From: Candidatus Aquabacterium excrementipullorum
GTDB taxonomy: Bacteria; Pseudomonadota; Gammaproteobacteria; Burkholderiales; Burkholderiaceae_C
DNA length: 64,000 nt
NCBI GenBank assembly: GCA_019112875.1
Contig: DXIO01000044.1
Span: forward strand, 1-64,000
Direction: 5' to 3'
Shown here: piece by piece, positions 33,301-46,372 of the stretch
Layout: every line of letters starts with the position of its first letter
Numbering within the stretch: position 1 is the first letter of the stretch
Notes under the pieces: generated by a model
Database searches by the model: none
What the model was told of the DNA's origin: nothing
Seen by the model: the letters and a program-made list of their open reading frames with translations, nothing else
Position numbers and translations under genes: made by a program

Positions 33301-33792
33301 CTGGTGTCCACGGACGCCGCAGCGGCCTCGGCCCCACCGCCCGAAGCAACGCCCAAGATCCTGGCCGGTACCCACATCCTGCTGGTGGAAGACCAGCCAC
33401 TGAACCAGGAACTGGCCCGCGAGCTGCTGCAACTGGCCGGCGCCACCGTGGTCTGCTGCGAGAACGGCGCCCTGGCGCTCACGGCCCTGGCCCGCAACAA
33501 GCCCTTCGACTGCGTGCTGATGGACTGCCAGATGCCCGTGATGGATGGCTACACGGCCACGCGCAAGATCCGCCAGCAGCCGCAGTGGCAGCACCTGCCC
33601 ATCATCGCGATGACGGCCAGCGCCCTGGCCAGCGACCGCGAGCACGCCCTGGGCAGCGGCATGAACGACCACATCACCAAGCCGCTGGACATCGAGCAGA
33701 TGTACCAGGTCATCAGCAAATGGGTGTCTGCATCCAAGGCCCTGCAGCGCGAGGCCGGCACGGTCAAAACGGGCACGGGCAAGCCAGCCTGA
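30334..33792 (+). CDS. Hybrid sensor histidine kinase with two receiver domains
   Basis: A 1152-residue membrane kinase. TM1 (about 18-38) and TM2 (about 325-350) enclose a periplasmic sensor that resembles dCache domains. Then come two PAS-like domains (about 370-600), HisKA with His627 (SHEIRTPMN), an HATPase domain (N-box NAIKHTSEG, DTGEGMG, GAGLGLTI) and two receivers with phospho-acceptor Asp914 and Asp1064. No C-terminal Hpt domain is present, so the phosphate must leave through a separate Hpt protein or one receiver must act directly. Its 3' end overlaps the convergent rluA gene by 29 bp. The ATG at 30334 was chosen because earlier codons are not membrane-leader-like. The signal is unknown. 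Confidence 0.9.
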   Translation: MHKDAESIAPTLSRRQRLLWSLAATWTAIVLGTTWLVDRQRSVQYLTETVSDAQMRVDMLHESVESNFHQIAALAQVLARQAMFESFLRRPGDASTSSADLAPPERAALRDTLLARPDVLAMSQQLETVVKDFQIRQAFLLDANGTVLADSGHVDRQRTTVGAQFGARQYLVDAMEQGRGFQFVMGSVSQQPGFNFAARVAEGERALGVLVLKTDPAAMTRIFSDAARRTVMLTDGNGVVVAGNRPEHHLRQIPMQPYPIGREAEMTALYRQVPRRLDWAMDTVPVGEQSVRMLQIDDQTYAALSHPLPEHPYTAWVLAPLTRLGSIHASSIAGGLAVLLAGLMVLWMTWRRLEHDGIVELAHQDALESTEGLPLTVFRYRIDREGEGRFSFVGPGVKELFGVELDELLKDPQWLWSRIAPGQSTPPTEPVEFSLPGPGHRRWIGMGSTLRPGAKGEQVYEGYWQDRTALRQTELRFDALFDQVPVAVMLCHRERGILRCNNATLELFAAHSFEQLRGRQPWKPPLTPPQQTPGKHSENEALAIIDKVRGNPGEPLHTEWHHTRLDGTRFQVAAVVISLDHEVPGLVMGVLRDVTAQRQTDEALRKAEDAAQSSSRAKTAFLANMSHEIRTPMNTIMGMTHLALEDTQPDKHRGYVAKAHQAAKSMLQIVNDILDLSRIEAGQLELECIEFPVQGLIDQLSNVLGLQAEQKGIELLFTAPMDLPTHLLGDPTRVRQILLHLGANAIKHTSEGSVTLGLEVRNRAGYEVELHGWVRDTGEGMGAEQQVKLMQSLTHDHAPELPGVGGAGLGLTICQQLLERMSGRLWVEGALGRGCTFHFTFKISLPSGPAHAIPLQDNWHGKRILLADDNPDAREVLGKMLTGMGLIVDLVGSGPEAIAALERSSRPYDWIMLDWKMPGMDGIHCASALQSHIQRRFPGTQPCILLVTAFNRDDAVEAARGVRLADVLTKPITPAALADCLRKTLTVRPLVSTDAAAASAPPPEATPKILAGTHILLVEDQPLNQELARELLQLAGATVVCCENGALALTALARNKPFDCVLMDCQMPVMDGYTATRKIRQQPQWQHLPIIAMTASALASDREHALGSGMNDHITKPLDIEQMYQVISKWVSASKALQREAGTVKTGTGKPA

Positions 33793-34444
33793 ACGGCTGC
33801 CCCGTGACGGGATGCGCCAGCGTGATGTCGCAGGCGTGCAGCATCAGCCGGCCGGCGCGGACCCGATCGCCGGCGGGCCCGTACAGGTCATCGCCGACGA
33901 TGGGATGCCCCAGCGCCATCAGGTGCACGCGCAGTTGGTGCGAGCGCCCGGTGACGGGCTCCAGCGAGACGCGGCTGCGATCGGCCTGACGCTGCAGCAC
34001 GTGGAACCGGGTCAGTGAAGGCTTGCCGATGTCGGGATCGACCTTCTGGCGCGGGCGACGTGGCCAGTCGGTGATCAAGGGCAGGTCGATCTCGCCCTCG
34101 TCGTCCTTCAGCACACCATGGGCGATGGCTTCGTAGCGCTTGTCCACCTGGCGGTCCATGAACTGCTGGCTCATCAGCCGCTGCATGGCGGGGCCCCGCG
34201 CCAACAGCACGATGCCGGAGGTGTCCATGTCCAGCCGGTGCACCACCAGCGCATCCGCGAAGCGCGCCTGCACACGGGCGATCAGGCAATCGGCCATGCG
34301 TTCGCCCCGGCCGGGCACGCTGAGCAGCCCGGCGGGCTTGTCGATGGCAAGCAGGTGCTCGTCTTCGTACAGCAGGGCCAGGCCGTTGTCGGGCGGGGGC
34401 TGGTAGTCGGCCAACTGGTGGGTCAGTGGCTCGTCGGTGCTCAT
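33764..34444 (-). CDS. rluA: Dual-specificity rRNA/tRNA pseudouridine synthase RluA
   Basis: RluA converts U746 of 23S rRNA and U32 of some tRNAs to pseudouridine. The 226-residue length is that of RluA itself rather than the longer RluC/RluD. Motifs seen are KPAGLLSVPGR near the N-terminus, the catalytic HRLDMDTSG, DLPLITDWPRRPRQKV, and GRSHQLRVHLMALGHPI. The first two contain the catalytic Asp and the RNA-binding loop. It ends inside the last 29 bp of the convergent hybrid-kinase gene. No regulation was seen. Confidence 0.92.
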   Translation of the reverse strand: MSTDEPLTHQLADYQPPPDNGLALLYEDEHLLAIDKPAGLLSVPGRGERMADCLIARVQARFADALVVHRLDMDTSGIVLLARGPAMQRLMSQQFMDRQVDKRYEAIAHGVLKDDEGEIDLPLITDWPRRPRQKVDPDIGKPSLTRFHVLQRQADRSRVSLEPVTGRSHQLRVHLMALGHPIVGDDLYGPAGDRVRAGRLMLHACDITLAHPVTGQPFRLACPCPF

Positions 34445-34658
34445 CGTTCAGGCTTTTCTCGTTGCCGGGTTGCGAACAGACCACAAGGGCCAAGGCTGGC
34501 ATAGGCCGTATGGCCGGCACCGTCATTGGTTTCAGGAGGGATGTTCGAGAGGGGTGCTTGTCGAGCACGCTGCAAGGGTAGAAGATTAAGCCCTGCCGGG
34601 CGTGGTGCCCGGCGCATCGTCCGTTGATCGCACCGTCCCCCTCCATGGAGTGAACCCG

Positions 34659-37616
<2,958 letters not shown>

Positions 37617-37742
37617 TACCAGTTCAGGCCAGCGGCTTTGACCCTCGCGGCCATTGCACAATGAAGCCCCGCTCCGGCGGGGCTTTTGCATGGTGCCTGC
37701 ACAAGCCGATTTCCTGAACGGCACCCATCTGACTGCGTTTCC

Positions 37743-40700
37743 ATGTCCGACCAAGCACACGTCCCGAACAACGGTGATTCGATGTCCCAAGATCACAAGC
37801 CTGCCCCTTCGGGCCGGTGGCGCCCAGGGGTGACGTTGTTGGGCGTGGTCGCCGTGATGGCCTTGCTGTGGACGGGCGTGCTGGGTTGGTGGCTGCCGGG
37901 CTTTGTGCGCCCCAAGGTGGAAGCTGCCGCCACCGAAGCACTGGGCACCCCCGTGCGCATCGGCCAGTTGGCGGTGCAGCCATGGACGCTGACCGTGACA
38001 GCAGATGACGTCGCAGTCGGCCTCAAGGACAGCGAGATCCTGAAGGTCCAGCAGGCCCAGGCCCAGCTGTCGGTGGCTTCGCTCTGGCGAATCGCGCCCG
38101 TGCTGCGCCGCATCACCATCGCGCGGCCGGAGATCTGGGTGGAGCGCCAGCAGGCCGACCGCTTCAATTTCACGCCGATCCTGGAGCACCTGGCCGCGCA
38201 AAAGAAGCCCGAGCCGGCGGATGCGGAGCCCGCGCGCTTCGCCGTCTACAACATCCGCGTGACGGACGGCCTGGTGCGCTACGGTGACCGCGTGCTGGAC
38301 CAGACGCACCGCGTCGAGGCGATCAACATCGGCGTGCCTTTCGTGTCCAGCCTGCCGGCCGACGAGGAAGTGAACGTGCAACCCCTGCTGGAGGCCCGCC
38401 TGGACGGCAGCCCGCTGCGCGTGGATGGCCGCACCCTGCCCTTCAAGGAAGGGCAGCACTCCGAGGTCGATGTGCAGTGGCGTGAGGTGGACCTGCCCAA
38501 GTGGGCCGCCGCCATTCGCCCGCTGCTGCCGCCCGAGGCGCAGGCCGACGTGGCCTCCGGCCGCCTGGCCGCCTCGCTCAAGATCGTGTTCGAGGAGCGC
38601 AAGGCCCCGGCCGTGCCGCGCGTGGCCATCACCGGCGGCGTGGACATCAGCGATCTGCAGGCGGCTTTGCCCGCGGTGGGCGTGCAAGCCCGGTGGACCT
38701 CGTTGAAAGTGATCGGTATCGACAGCCTGCCGCTGGAGCGCCAGGCTAGGCTGGGCAGCGTGACGCTGGACGGCGCCCGCGTGGCAGTGCAGCCCTTGGC
38801 GCGCACGGCGGCGAACACGCCAGCGGCCAAGTCCACCGCTGCGCCAACCGCCTGGCGCTGGCAGCTCGACCGCCTGCAGGTGAACGCAGACGCCATCGAC
38901 ATCCATCCTGCCGGTGCAGAGCCACTGCCCACGCTCGGCCCGGTCCACATCGCGCTCAACGGCCTGACCTCGCGCGCTGATTCCGCCCCGGCCAAGCTGC
39001 ACCTGGACGCCGCCGACCCGCACGGCATGGCCTTGTCCATCGACGGCGGCGTGCAGGCCCAGCCGCCGCGCGCCGCGCTGGACCTCAAGCTCGGTAGCCT
39101 GCAGCCCGCCCCGTGGCTGAAGGCGCTGGGCAAGCTGGTGCCCCTGCCGGTGCAAATCGCGCAAGGCGAGCTGTCCGCGCAGACCCACCTGGAGGCCGAC
39201 ACGCAGGCCCTGGTGCTGACCCAGGGGCAGATCGGCCTGAAAAACCTCAAGGTACAGGCCACCGCCAAGGGCGTGAAAGACGGCATCTCGCTCGCCACGC
39301 TGGACGCGCAGGGCCTGCAGGCGCGCCTTCGCCTGCCCACGGCAGACCACGCCGCCGGCATCGAATCCCTGGCTCTCGCCAACCTGACCCTGGACAAGCT
39401 CGATGCCCGGACCACCCGCGATGCCGACGGACGTTGGCTGCTGCTGCCTGAGCCAGACAAGGACACGCCAGCCACCACTGCGCAGTCGCCCAATCCACCA
39501 ATCGCCCTGCCCCAGATCGCCGTCGCCGAACTGCGCTGCACCCAATGCGCCGCGGCCGTGAGCGACCAGCGCGTACAGCCGCCGTCGCAGGTGCAGCTCA
39601 GCCAGGCCGACCTCACCGTGCGCCAGGCCTCCACCGACCTGGGCAAGTTCATGACCTTCGCGCTGAACACCCGCGCGCAGGGCAAGGGTCAGATCCGCCT
39701 GAGCGGCGAGGTGCGCCCGCAACCGCTGTCAATGCGCGGCAAGCTGGGCATCTCGCAACTGGACCTGCGCGCCGTGCAGCCCTACATCGAGCCGCATGTG
39801 AACATCGCGCTGGCCGGTGCCTACGCCAACGTGGACGGCAGCTTCAACGTCAACCTGCCACTGGACAACGATATCGCCAAGCTCGATGCACGTTATCAGG
39901 GCCAGGCCAGCCTGGGCGATGTGCGCGTGCAGGACAGCGTCAACGACGCCGACTTCCTGCGCTGGAAGCTGCTGTCGGCCAACGGCCTGGACATCGCCTG
40001 GAAGAACCAGGCGCTCAACGCCGACCTCGGCCGCATCGCGCTCAAGGATTTCTACGGCCGCATCATCATCAATCCCAACGGCCGACTCAACCTGGCCGAC
40101 ATCGCCGACCGCAGCGCGGGCCAGGAGGCCAAGTCGCTGACGACACCGCAGGGCGCGCCCAGCGCACCCAAGACCGTCGAGCCGATCAGCGGCAAGACCA
40201 CGGCACCCATCGCGCCCAAGGACGAGTCGGCTGCATCCGCCGCGTCGGCACCCGCGTCTGCGCCGTCTGCGGCCAGTGCCGCCAGCGCACCGTCCCCCAA
40301 CCTCCGCTGGCAGCGCATCACCCTGAACCAGGGCCGCGTCGATTTCACGGACAACTTCGTCAAGCCCAACTACTCGGCCCGCCTGACCAAGGTCGAAGGC
40401 GACATCTCGGCCGTGGCCTCCAGCAAGCCCGAGCCCGCGCAGGTAAAGATCTCCGGCGCGGTGGACGATGGCGCCCCGCTCGACATCACCGGCCAGTTGC
40501 ATCCGCTGGGCCCGCGCCTGTACACCGACATCCAGGGCACCGCCAAAGGCATCGAACTGACCCGCCTGAGCCCCTACGCGGGCCGCTACGCCGGCTACGC
40601 CATCGAGAAGGGCACGCTCTCGCTGACCGTGCACTACAAGGTCGACAACGGCAAGCTCGAGGCGCAAAACCAGATCTTCCTGGACCAGCTCACTTTCGGC

Positions 40701-41465
40701 GACAAGGTCGACAGCCCTGACGCCACCAAGCTGCCGGTGCAACTGGCCATCTCACTGCTCAAGAACAGCCGGGGCGAAATCGACATCAGCCTGCCCGTGT
40801 CCGGCTCGCTGGACGACCCGCAGTTCTCCGTGGGCGGCATCATCTGGAAGGTGATCACCAACCTGCTGACCAAGGCCATCACCGCGCCCTTCTCGCTGCT
40901 GATGGGTGGCGACTCGAACGAGCTGGGCACCGTGCCCTTCGATGCCGGCAGCGCCGAGCTCAACGACACGGCCCGTGAGCGCCTGGACGCGCTGGTCGGC
41001 AAGCTCAAGGACAAGCCCTCGCTCAAGCTCGAAGCCACGGGCCGTGCCGATGCCAGCGTGGATACCGATGGTCTGCGGGAGCGCTACCTGCGCGGGCTGA
41101 TGCGGGCCGCCAAGGCCAAGGCGACCGGCCAGGCGCTGCCCGACGTGCGCATCGGCGATGAAGAGCGCACGCAATGGCTCACCGCCGCGTACAAGGCCGC
41201 CGACATCAAGAAGCCGCGCAACCTGGTCGGTCTGGCCAAGAGCCTGCCGCCGGCCGAGATGGAAGCCCTGCTCAAGGCCAGCGCCCCGGCCGACGACACC
41301 GCGCTCAAGGTGCTGGCCGACCGGCGCGGCGACCGCGTCAAGGCCTACCTGGCCGACAATCTGCCGCCCGAGCGCGTGCTGCTGACGGCCTCCAAGCTGG
41401 GCCATGAGGGCCTGCCCGCCGATGACAAGGCTTCCGGCGCGCGCGTGCAGTTCGCCATCCACTGA
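37743..41465 (+). CDS. Large DUF748/AsmA-like envelope protein
   Basis: A 1240-residue protein with one N-terminal transmembrane segment (about 28-50) and a very long periplasmic part of beta-rich DUF748 repeats of the AsmA/TamB-like type. Members of this superfamily are thought to bridge inner and outer membranes and to move phospholipids. A Ser/Ala/Pro-rich segment lies at about 830-860. Near the end (about 1060-1125), GTVPFDAGSAELNDTARERL resembles the start of an OmpA-like domain, but the wall-binding motifs are weak. ATG 37743 was chosen; ATG 37782, in frame, is also possible. The AlkC-like gene starts 22 bp downstream, and the function is unknown. Confidence 0.82.
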   Translation: MSDQAHVPNNGDSMSQDHKPAPSGRWRPGVTLLGVVAVMALLWTGVLGWWLPGFVRPKVEAAATEALGTPVRIGQLAVQPWTLTVTADDVAVGLKDSEILKVQQAQAQLSVASLWRIAPVLRRITIARPEIWVERQQADRFNFTPILEHLAAQKKPEPADAEPARFAVYNIRVTDGLVRYGDRVLDQTHRVEAINIGVPFVSSLPADEEVNVQPLLEARLDGSPLRVDGRTLPFKEGQHSEVDVQWREVDLPKWAAAIRPLLPPEAQADVASGRLAASLKIVFEERKAPAVPRVAITGGVDISDLQAALPAVGVQARWTSLKVIGIDSLPLERQARLGSVTLDGARVAVQPLARTAANTPAAKSTAAPTAWRWQLDRLQVNADAIDIHPAGAEPLPTLGPVHIALNGLTSRADSAPAKLHLDAADPHGMALSIDGGVQAQPPRAALDLKLGSLQPAPWLKALGKLVPLPVQIAQGELSAQTHLEADTQALVLTQGQIGLKNLKVQATAKGVKDGISLATLDAQGLQARLRLPTADHAAGIESLALANLTLDKLDARTTRDADGRWLLLPEPDKDTPATTAQSPNPPIALPQIAVAELRCTQCAAAVSDQRVQPPSQVQLSQADLTVRQASTDLGKFMTFALNTRAQGKGQIRLSGEVRPQPLSMRGKLGISQLDLRAVQPYIEPHVNIALAGAYANVDGSFNVNLPLDNDIAKLDARYQGQASLGDVRVQDSVNDADFLRWKLLSANGLDIAWKNQALNADLGRIALKDFYGRIIINPNGRLNLADIADRSAGQEAKSLTTPQGAPSAPKTVEPISGKTTAPIAPKDESAASAASAPASAPSAASAASAPSPNLRWQRITLNQGRVDFTDNFVKPNYSARLTKVEGDISAVASSKPEPAQVKISGAVDDGAPLDITGQLHPLGPRLYTDIQGTAKGIELTRLSPYAGRYAGYAIEKGTLSLTVHYKVDNGKLEAQNQIFLDQLTFGDKVDSPDATKLPVQLAISLLKNSRGEIDISLPVSGSLDDPQFSVGGIIWKVITNLLTKAITAPFSLLMGGDSNELGTVPFDAGSAELNDTARERLDALVGKLKDKPSLKLEATGRADASVDTDGLRERYLRGLMRAAKAKATGQALPDVRIGDEERTQWLTAAYKAADIKKPRNLVGLAKSLPPAEMEALLKASAPADDTALKVLADRRGDRVKAYLADNLPPERVLLTASKLGHEGLPADDKASGARVQFAIH

Positions 41466-41487
41466 CCACCTGCACTCCGAAGCCAAC

Positions 41488-42654
41488 ATGGCAGAAGCCT
41501 TCAAGAACCTGATCAACGCCGAGGTGGTGCGCCAGGTCGGCCAGCACCTGCGACGCGTGTGGCCCGCCTTCGACCGCAAACGCTTCGAGAAACTGGCGTT
41601 GGCGGGGCTGGAGGATCTGGAGTTCAAGGCCCGCGCCCAGCACCTGGGCCAGGCCTTGCAAGCCACACTGCCTGATGACTTTCACCACGCCGCCGAAGTG
41701 CTGGAAGCCAGCTTCAAGCCCGTCACGCACGTGGAAGACCCGGACAAGGAACTGGGCTTGCTGCGCACCGACGAGACCGGCCTGGCCGGCTGGGTGCTGT
41801 GGCCCGTGGGCGAGTTCATCGCGCAACGCGGCGTGGATCACCCGGAGCGGGCCTTGCAGGCGCTGCATGCGTTAACCCAGCGCTTCACCGCCGAGTTCGC
41901 GATCCGCCCCATCATCGTGGCGCACCCGGAACTGTCATTGCGCACACTCACCGAGTGGACCACCGACCCCAGCGCCCACGTGCGCCGCCTGGTCAGCGAA
42001 GGCAGCCGCCCGCGCCTGCCCTGGGGCCTGCGCCTGAAGGCCCTGGTGGCGGACCCAACGCCCACCCTGCCCCTGCTCGAAGCCCTGCAGGACGACGTGA
42101 GCGAGTACGTGCGCCGCAGCGTGGCCAACCACCTCAACGACATCGCCAAGGACCATCCGCACCTGCTGGTGGATTGGCTGAGCAAGCACATGCCGGGCGC
42201 ATCCCCGAGACGGATCCGGCTGCTGCGCCACGCCACGCGCACGTTGGTCAAGCAAGGCCATGTCGACACGCTCAGGGCCTGGGGACTGGAGCCGGGCTTC
42301 GAGGGCAGCGTGCACTTCGATGTATCGCCACGCACGGTACGCGTCGGCGAGGTCATCGCCCTCAGCGCCAGCCTGACGTCCCGGGCCACGCGCAGCAGCA
42401 AGCTGGTCATCGACTACGTGGTGCACCACGCACGCCCCTCGGGCAAGCCGTCTTTGAAGGTCTTCAAGGGGCAGGCCATCACCCTGGAGCCAGAGGCCAG
42501 CGCCCCATGGCAAAAGATGCACGCCTTGCGCAACACCAGCACGCGGACGATCCATCCCGGCACGCACCTGATCGCACTCCAGGTCAATGGCCAGACGCTG
42601 GCCTCCGCGGAGGTGCAGGTTCTTGACGCAATCAAGCCATCACGCGCCACCTGA
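41488..42654 (+). CDS. AlkC-type DNA glycosylase with Ig-like C-terminus
   Basis: A 388-residue HEAT-like repeat protein of the AlkC/AlkD DNA-alkylation-repair superfamily, which excises N-alkylated purines. Residues about 1-265 are helical repeats, with conserved HVRRLVSEGSRPRLPWG and EYVRRSVANHLNDIAKDHP segments. The latter resembles the AlkC/AlkD DNA-binding repeats. Residues about 275-380 are beta-rich and fit the Ig-like domain of the longer AlkC subgroup. It follows the DUF748 gene by 22 bp and may be co-transcribed. The ATG at 41488 is preferred over earlier in-frame starts inside the previous gene. No ada or alkB adjoins. Confidence 0.85.
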   Translation: MAEAFKNLINAEVVRQVGQHLRRVWPAFDRKRFEKLALAGLEDLEFKARAQHLGQALQATLPDDFHHAAEVLEASFKPVTHVEDPDKELGLLRTDETGLAGWVLWPVGEFIAQRGVDHPERALQALHALTQRFTAEFAIRPIIVAHPELSLRTLTEWTTDPSAHVRRLVSEGSRPRLPWGLRLKALVADPTPTLPLLEALQDDVSEYVRRSVANHLNDIAKDHPHLLVDWLSKHMPGASPRRIRLLRHATRTLVKQGHVDTLRAWGLEPGFEGSVHFDVSPRTVRVGEVIALSASLTSRATRSSKLVIDYVVHHARPSGKPSLKVFKGQAITLEPEASAPWQKMHALRNTSTRTIHPGTHLIALQVNGQTLASAEVQVLDAIKPSRAT

Positions 42655-42777
42655 ATCGGGGGAGGCATGCGCGGCTGTCATATCCAGCCATGAAGCACCT
42701 TCGTAGAATGATCCTGAACCGGCGTTAAGAGAGCCAAGCCACCAGACGCCGTCAAGTAACCGCATCGGGAGTCAGGA

Positions 42778-43707
42778 ATGCATATCGCACGTTGGTGGCG
42801 CCTGGGCGCGCCTTTGCTGGCCGGACTGTGGATCAACCCGGTCTGGAGCCAGTCCACCGCCTCGGGCGTCCAGGTCTTCACGGGCGCCGACAACGGCAAC
42901 ATCCCCTACAGCGACGGCGATGCGGGCAACCATGGGACCCACGCCAGCCTGGCGGTCACCGACGATGACTGGGACAGCAGCATGAGCGGCTCCGCCACGT
43001 CAACGTACGGGTCGATGAAGGCCGAGGTGTCCGTCAATGTGAAAGGCGATGGCAGCCGCTTCGTCCAGGTCTGCTCCGACCCTGGCACCCTGGCGCAGTA
43101 CTGGTGCGGCAGCGGCAACGTGGCCACCGCCTCCTCCAGCTTCACCGACACCTGGGTGCTCCATGGCGGCACGGGTCAAGGCACGCTGTCGCTGACACTG
43201 GACGTGGATGGCACGACGCATGTCGATTCCACGCTGCCCGACACCGGCGGCATGGGCGTCAGCACCGGCGCGGACATCAAGATCAGCTACCGCACCGTGG
43301 GCTCCGCCACCTGGCAGACCGCACTGTGGACCACCGTGAGCGGCTCGACGCAGTTGGTCTCCGACCCGATCAGCTTCACCTACGGCACCTCGATCGAATT
43401 CGAATTCTCGACGCAAGCCTTCATCCACATCGTGGACTCGCCCATCGATTTGGCCGCGGAGTGGGGCCAGGGGCCTGGCGCCTACCAGGTCCAGGCCGAT
43501 TCAAGCTTCGGCCACACGGTGGTGCTGAGCAGCATCAAGGCCTTCGACAGCCTGGGCCATGAAAACCTGGGCCTGAGCATCGCCTCGGCCTCAGGCACCG
43601 GCTACCCCGTGACCGCGGTGCCGGAAGCCTCCAGCACCTTGCTGGCGGTGCTGGGCCTGATCCCGGTGGGGTGCGCCCTCAGGCGGCGCCGCAAGGCTGG
43701 CCACTGA
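42778..43707 (+). CDS. PEP-CTERM sorting-domain protein
   Basis: A 309-residue secreted protein. It has an N-terminal signal peptide (ending about 24), a low-complexity Gly/Ser/Thr/Asp-rich, beta-rich body with few cysteines, and a C-terminal PEP-CTERM tail: VPEA at 281-284, a hydrophobic helix (STLLAVLGLIPVGCAL) and RRRRK. Such tails are cut by an exosortase (EpsH/XrtA type) and the protein joins the exopolysaccharide-linked surface. No exosortase or polysaccharide gene occurs in the window, so it is an orphan member. A GGGAGTCAGGA ribosome-binding site precedes the ATG. The body's function is unknown. Confidence 0.85.
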   Translation: MHIARWWRLGAPLLAGLWINPVWSQSTASGVQVFTGADNGNIPYSDGDAGNHGTHASLAVTDDDWDSSMSGSATSTYGSMKAEVSVNVKGDGSRFVQVCSDPGTLAQYWCGSGNVATASSSFTDTWVLHGGTGQGTLSLTLDVDGTTHVDSTLPDTGGMGVSTGADIKISYRTVGSATWQTALWTTVSGSTQLVSDPISFTYGTSIEFEFSTQAFIHIVDSPIDLAAEWGQGPGAYQVQADSSFGHTVVLSSIKAFDSLGHENLGLSIASASGTGYPVTAVPEASSTLLAVLGLIPVGCALRRRRKAGH

Positions 43708-43725
43708 TCCGGCCAGGCGCCAGCC

Positions 43726-44088
43726 TCAGCCCAGCGCCTTCGCCGCGTCGGCCTCCTTGAAGCCCACCAGCAGCACCTTGCCGCCACGCTCGATCACCGG
43801 GCGCTTGATCACGCTGGCTTGTTCCAGTATCAAGGCCTTCGCGCTGGCGGCATCGACCACACTGGCCTTCACCGCATCGTCCAGCTTCCGCCAGGTCGTG
43901 CCCTGGCGGTTCACCAGCTTTTCCCAACCGACTTGCTTGATCCAGTCGTCCAGACGATCAGCCGGTACGCCCTGCTTCTTGTAATCGTGGAAGGTGACGT
44001 TGGCGCCCTGCCTCGCCAGCCAGGTGCGGGCCTTCTTGACGGTGTCGCAGTTGGGGATGCCGTAGAGGATCAGGTCGGAAGCGGTCAT
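43726..44088 (-). CDS. ArsC/Spx-family protein (YffB-like)
   Basis: A 120-residue thioredoxin-fold protein of the arsenate-reductase/Spx group. The active-site cysteine sits in YGIPNCDTVKKARTWL. The pattern GVPADRLDDWIKQVGWEKLVNRQGTTWRKL and KRPVIERGGKVLLVGF (ArsC-type Arg) are typical of the YffB subgroup. No arsenic-resistance genes adjoin, so an arsenic role is unlikely; YffB-like proteins are of unknown function. Its upstream gap to the DUF779 gene is 112 bp; the two lie on the same strand. Confidence 0.9.
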   Translation of the reverse strand: MTASDLILYGIPNCDTVKKARTWLARQGANVTFHDYKKQGVPADRLDDWIKQVGWEKLVNRQGTTWRKLDDAVKASVVDAASAKALILEQASVIKRPVIERGGKVLLVGFKEADAAKALG

Positions 44089-44200
44089 GGGATGAGATTC
44101 AGGCGTGCAAAAACAATCGGCGCGGCCGATGGTAACCGGCCGCGCCGCGCTGCGCGATCATCCGGGCGTCTGGCCCGGGCACCGCTGGTGCATTGGCCCA

Positions 44201-44625
44201 TCAGGCTGGCGAGCCATCCCCCAATTCAATCGGCATCAGGCGCACGCCCTCGCTGTCGTCAAACAGCCGCGACCGCGTCAGGAAGCGCACCCCATGCGGC
44301 CCCTCCAGCGAGAACATGCCGCCCCGCCCGCCCACCACATCGATGATCAACTGCGTGTGCTGCCAGTACTCGAACTGCGGCTTGCTGATGTAGAACGGCT
44401 CGCCGCCAATGCTGCCCAGCCGGATGTCCGACGCGCCGACCATCACATCGCCGCGCGCGAAGCACATCGGCGCACTGCCGTCGCAACAGCCGCCTGACTG
44501 GTGGAACATCAGCGGGCCATGCTGCTCGCGCAGACGCTGGATCAAGGCCAGGGCGGCGGGCGTGGCCACCACGCGCTCGACCCGCGGCATCACATGGGGC
44601 ACGGCGTTCATGGCCACGCGCGCCA

Positions 44626-44626
<1 letters not shown>
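44201..44626 (-). CDS. DUF779 protein paired with aldehyde dehydrogenase
   Basis: A 141-residue protein of the DUF779 family, found next to acetaldehyde dehydrogenases. The conserved core is HQSGGCCDGSAPMC (three cysteines) and the YISKPQFEYWQHTQLIIDVVGGRGGMFSLE segment. Conserved Cys/His residues suggest metal binding, which is unproven. The start overlaps the dehydrogenase stop by one base (TGATG), so translation is coupled. It is part of the sigma-54 aldehyde operon. Its precise function is unknown. Confidence 0.92.
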
Positions 44627-46146
<1,520 letters not shown>

Positions 46147-46218
46147 GTGAGGTCTCCTGTGGGGTGAACCGTGAGGGTTGAGACACCGGCGACATGCCGG
46201 GCCTGCCAGCCCCTTAGC

Positions 46219-46233
46219 GCACTGGGCATGCCA
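46219..46233 (-). promoter_or_regulatory. Sigma-54 promoter of the aldehyde dehydrogenase operon
   Basis: On the minus strand TGGCATGCCCAGTGC has GG and GC exactly ten bases apart (consensus TGGCAC-N5-TTGC, two mismatches). It lies about 73 bp upstream of the dehydrogenase ATG. Confidence 0.75.
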
Positions 46234-46372
46234 TCTGGGGTTTGTCCCGTCTTGCGTCCTGTTTTCCGCATGCCGCGCAGAGGAAACCCAGCTTTTCAGG
46301 CGCGCCGGATGCCCCGCGTCTGCGCTGCGTCAAATAATGACGCTGTACCGTTCTGACACAGGGGCAACCCGG

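Noticed and set aside
43726-44088. ArsC-like gene as part of an arsenic-resistance operon
   Set aside because: No arsR, arsB or related gene adjoins, and the motif set is that of the YffB subgroup.
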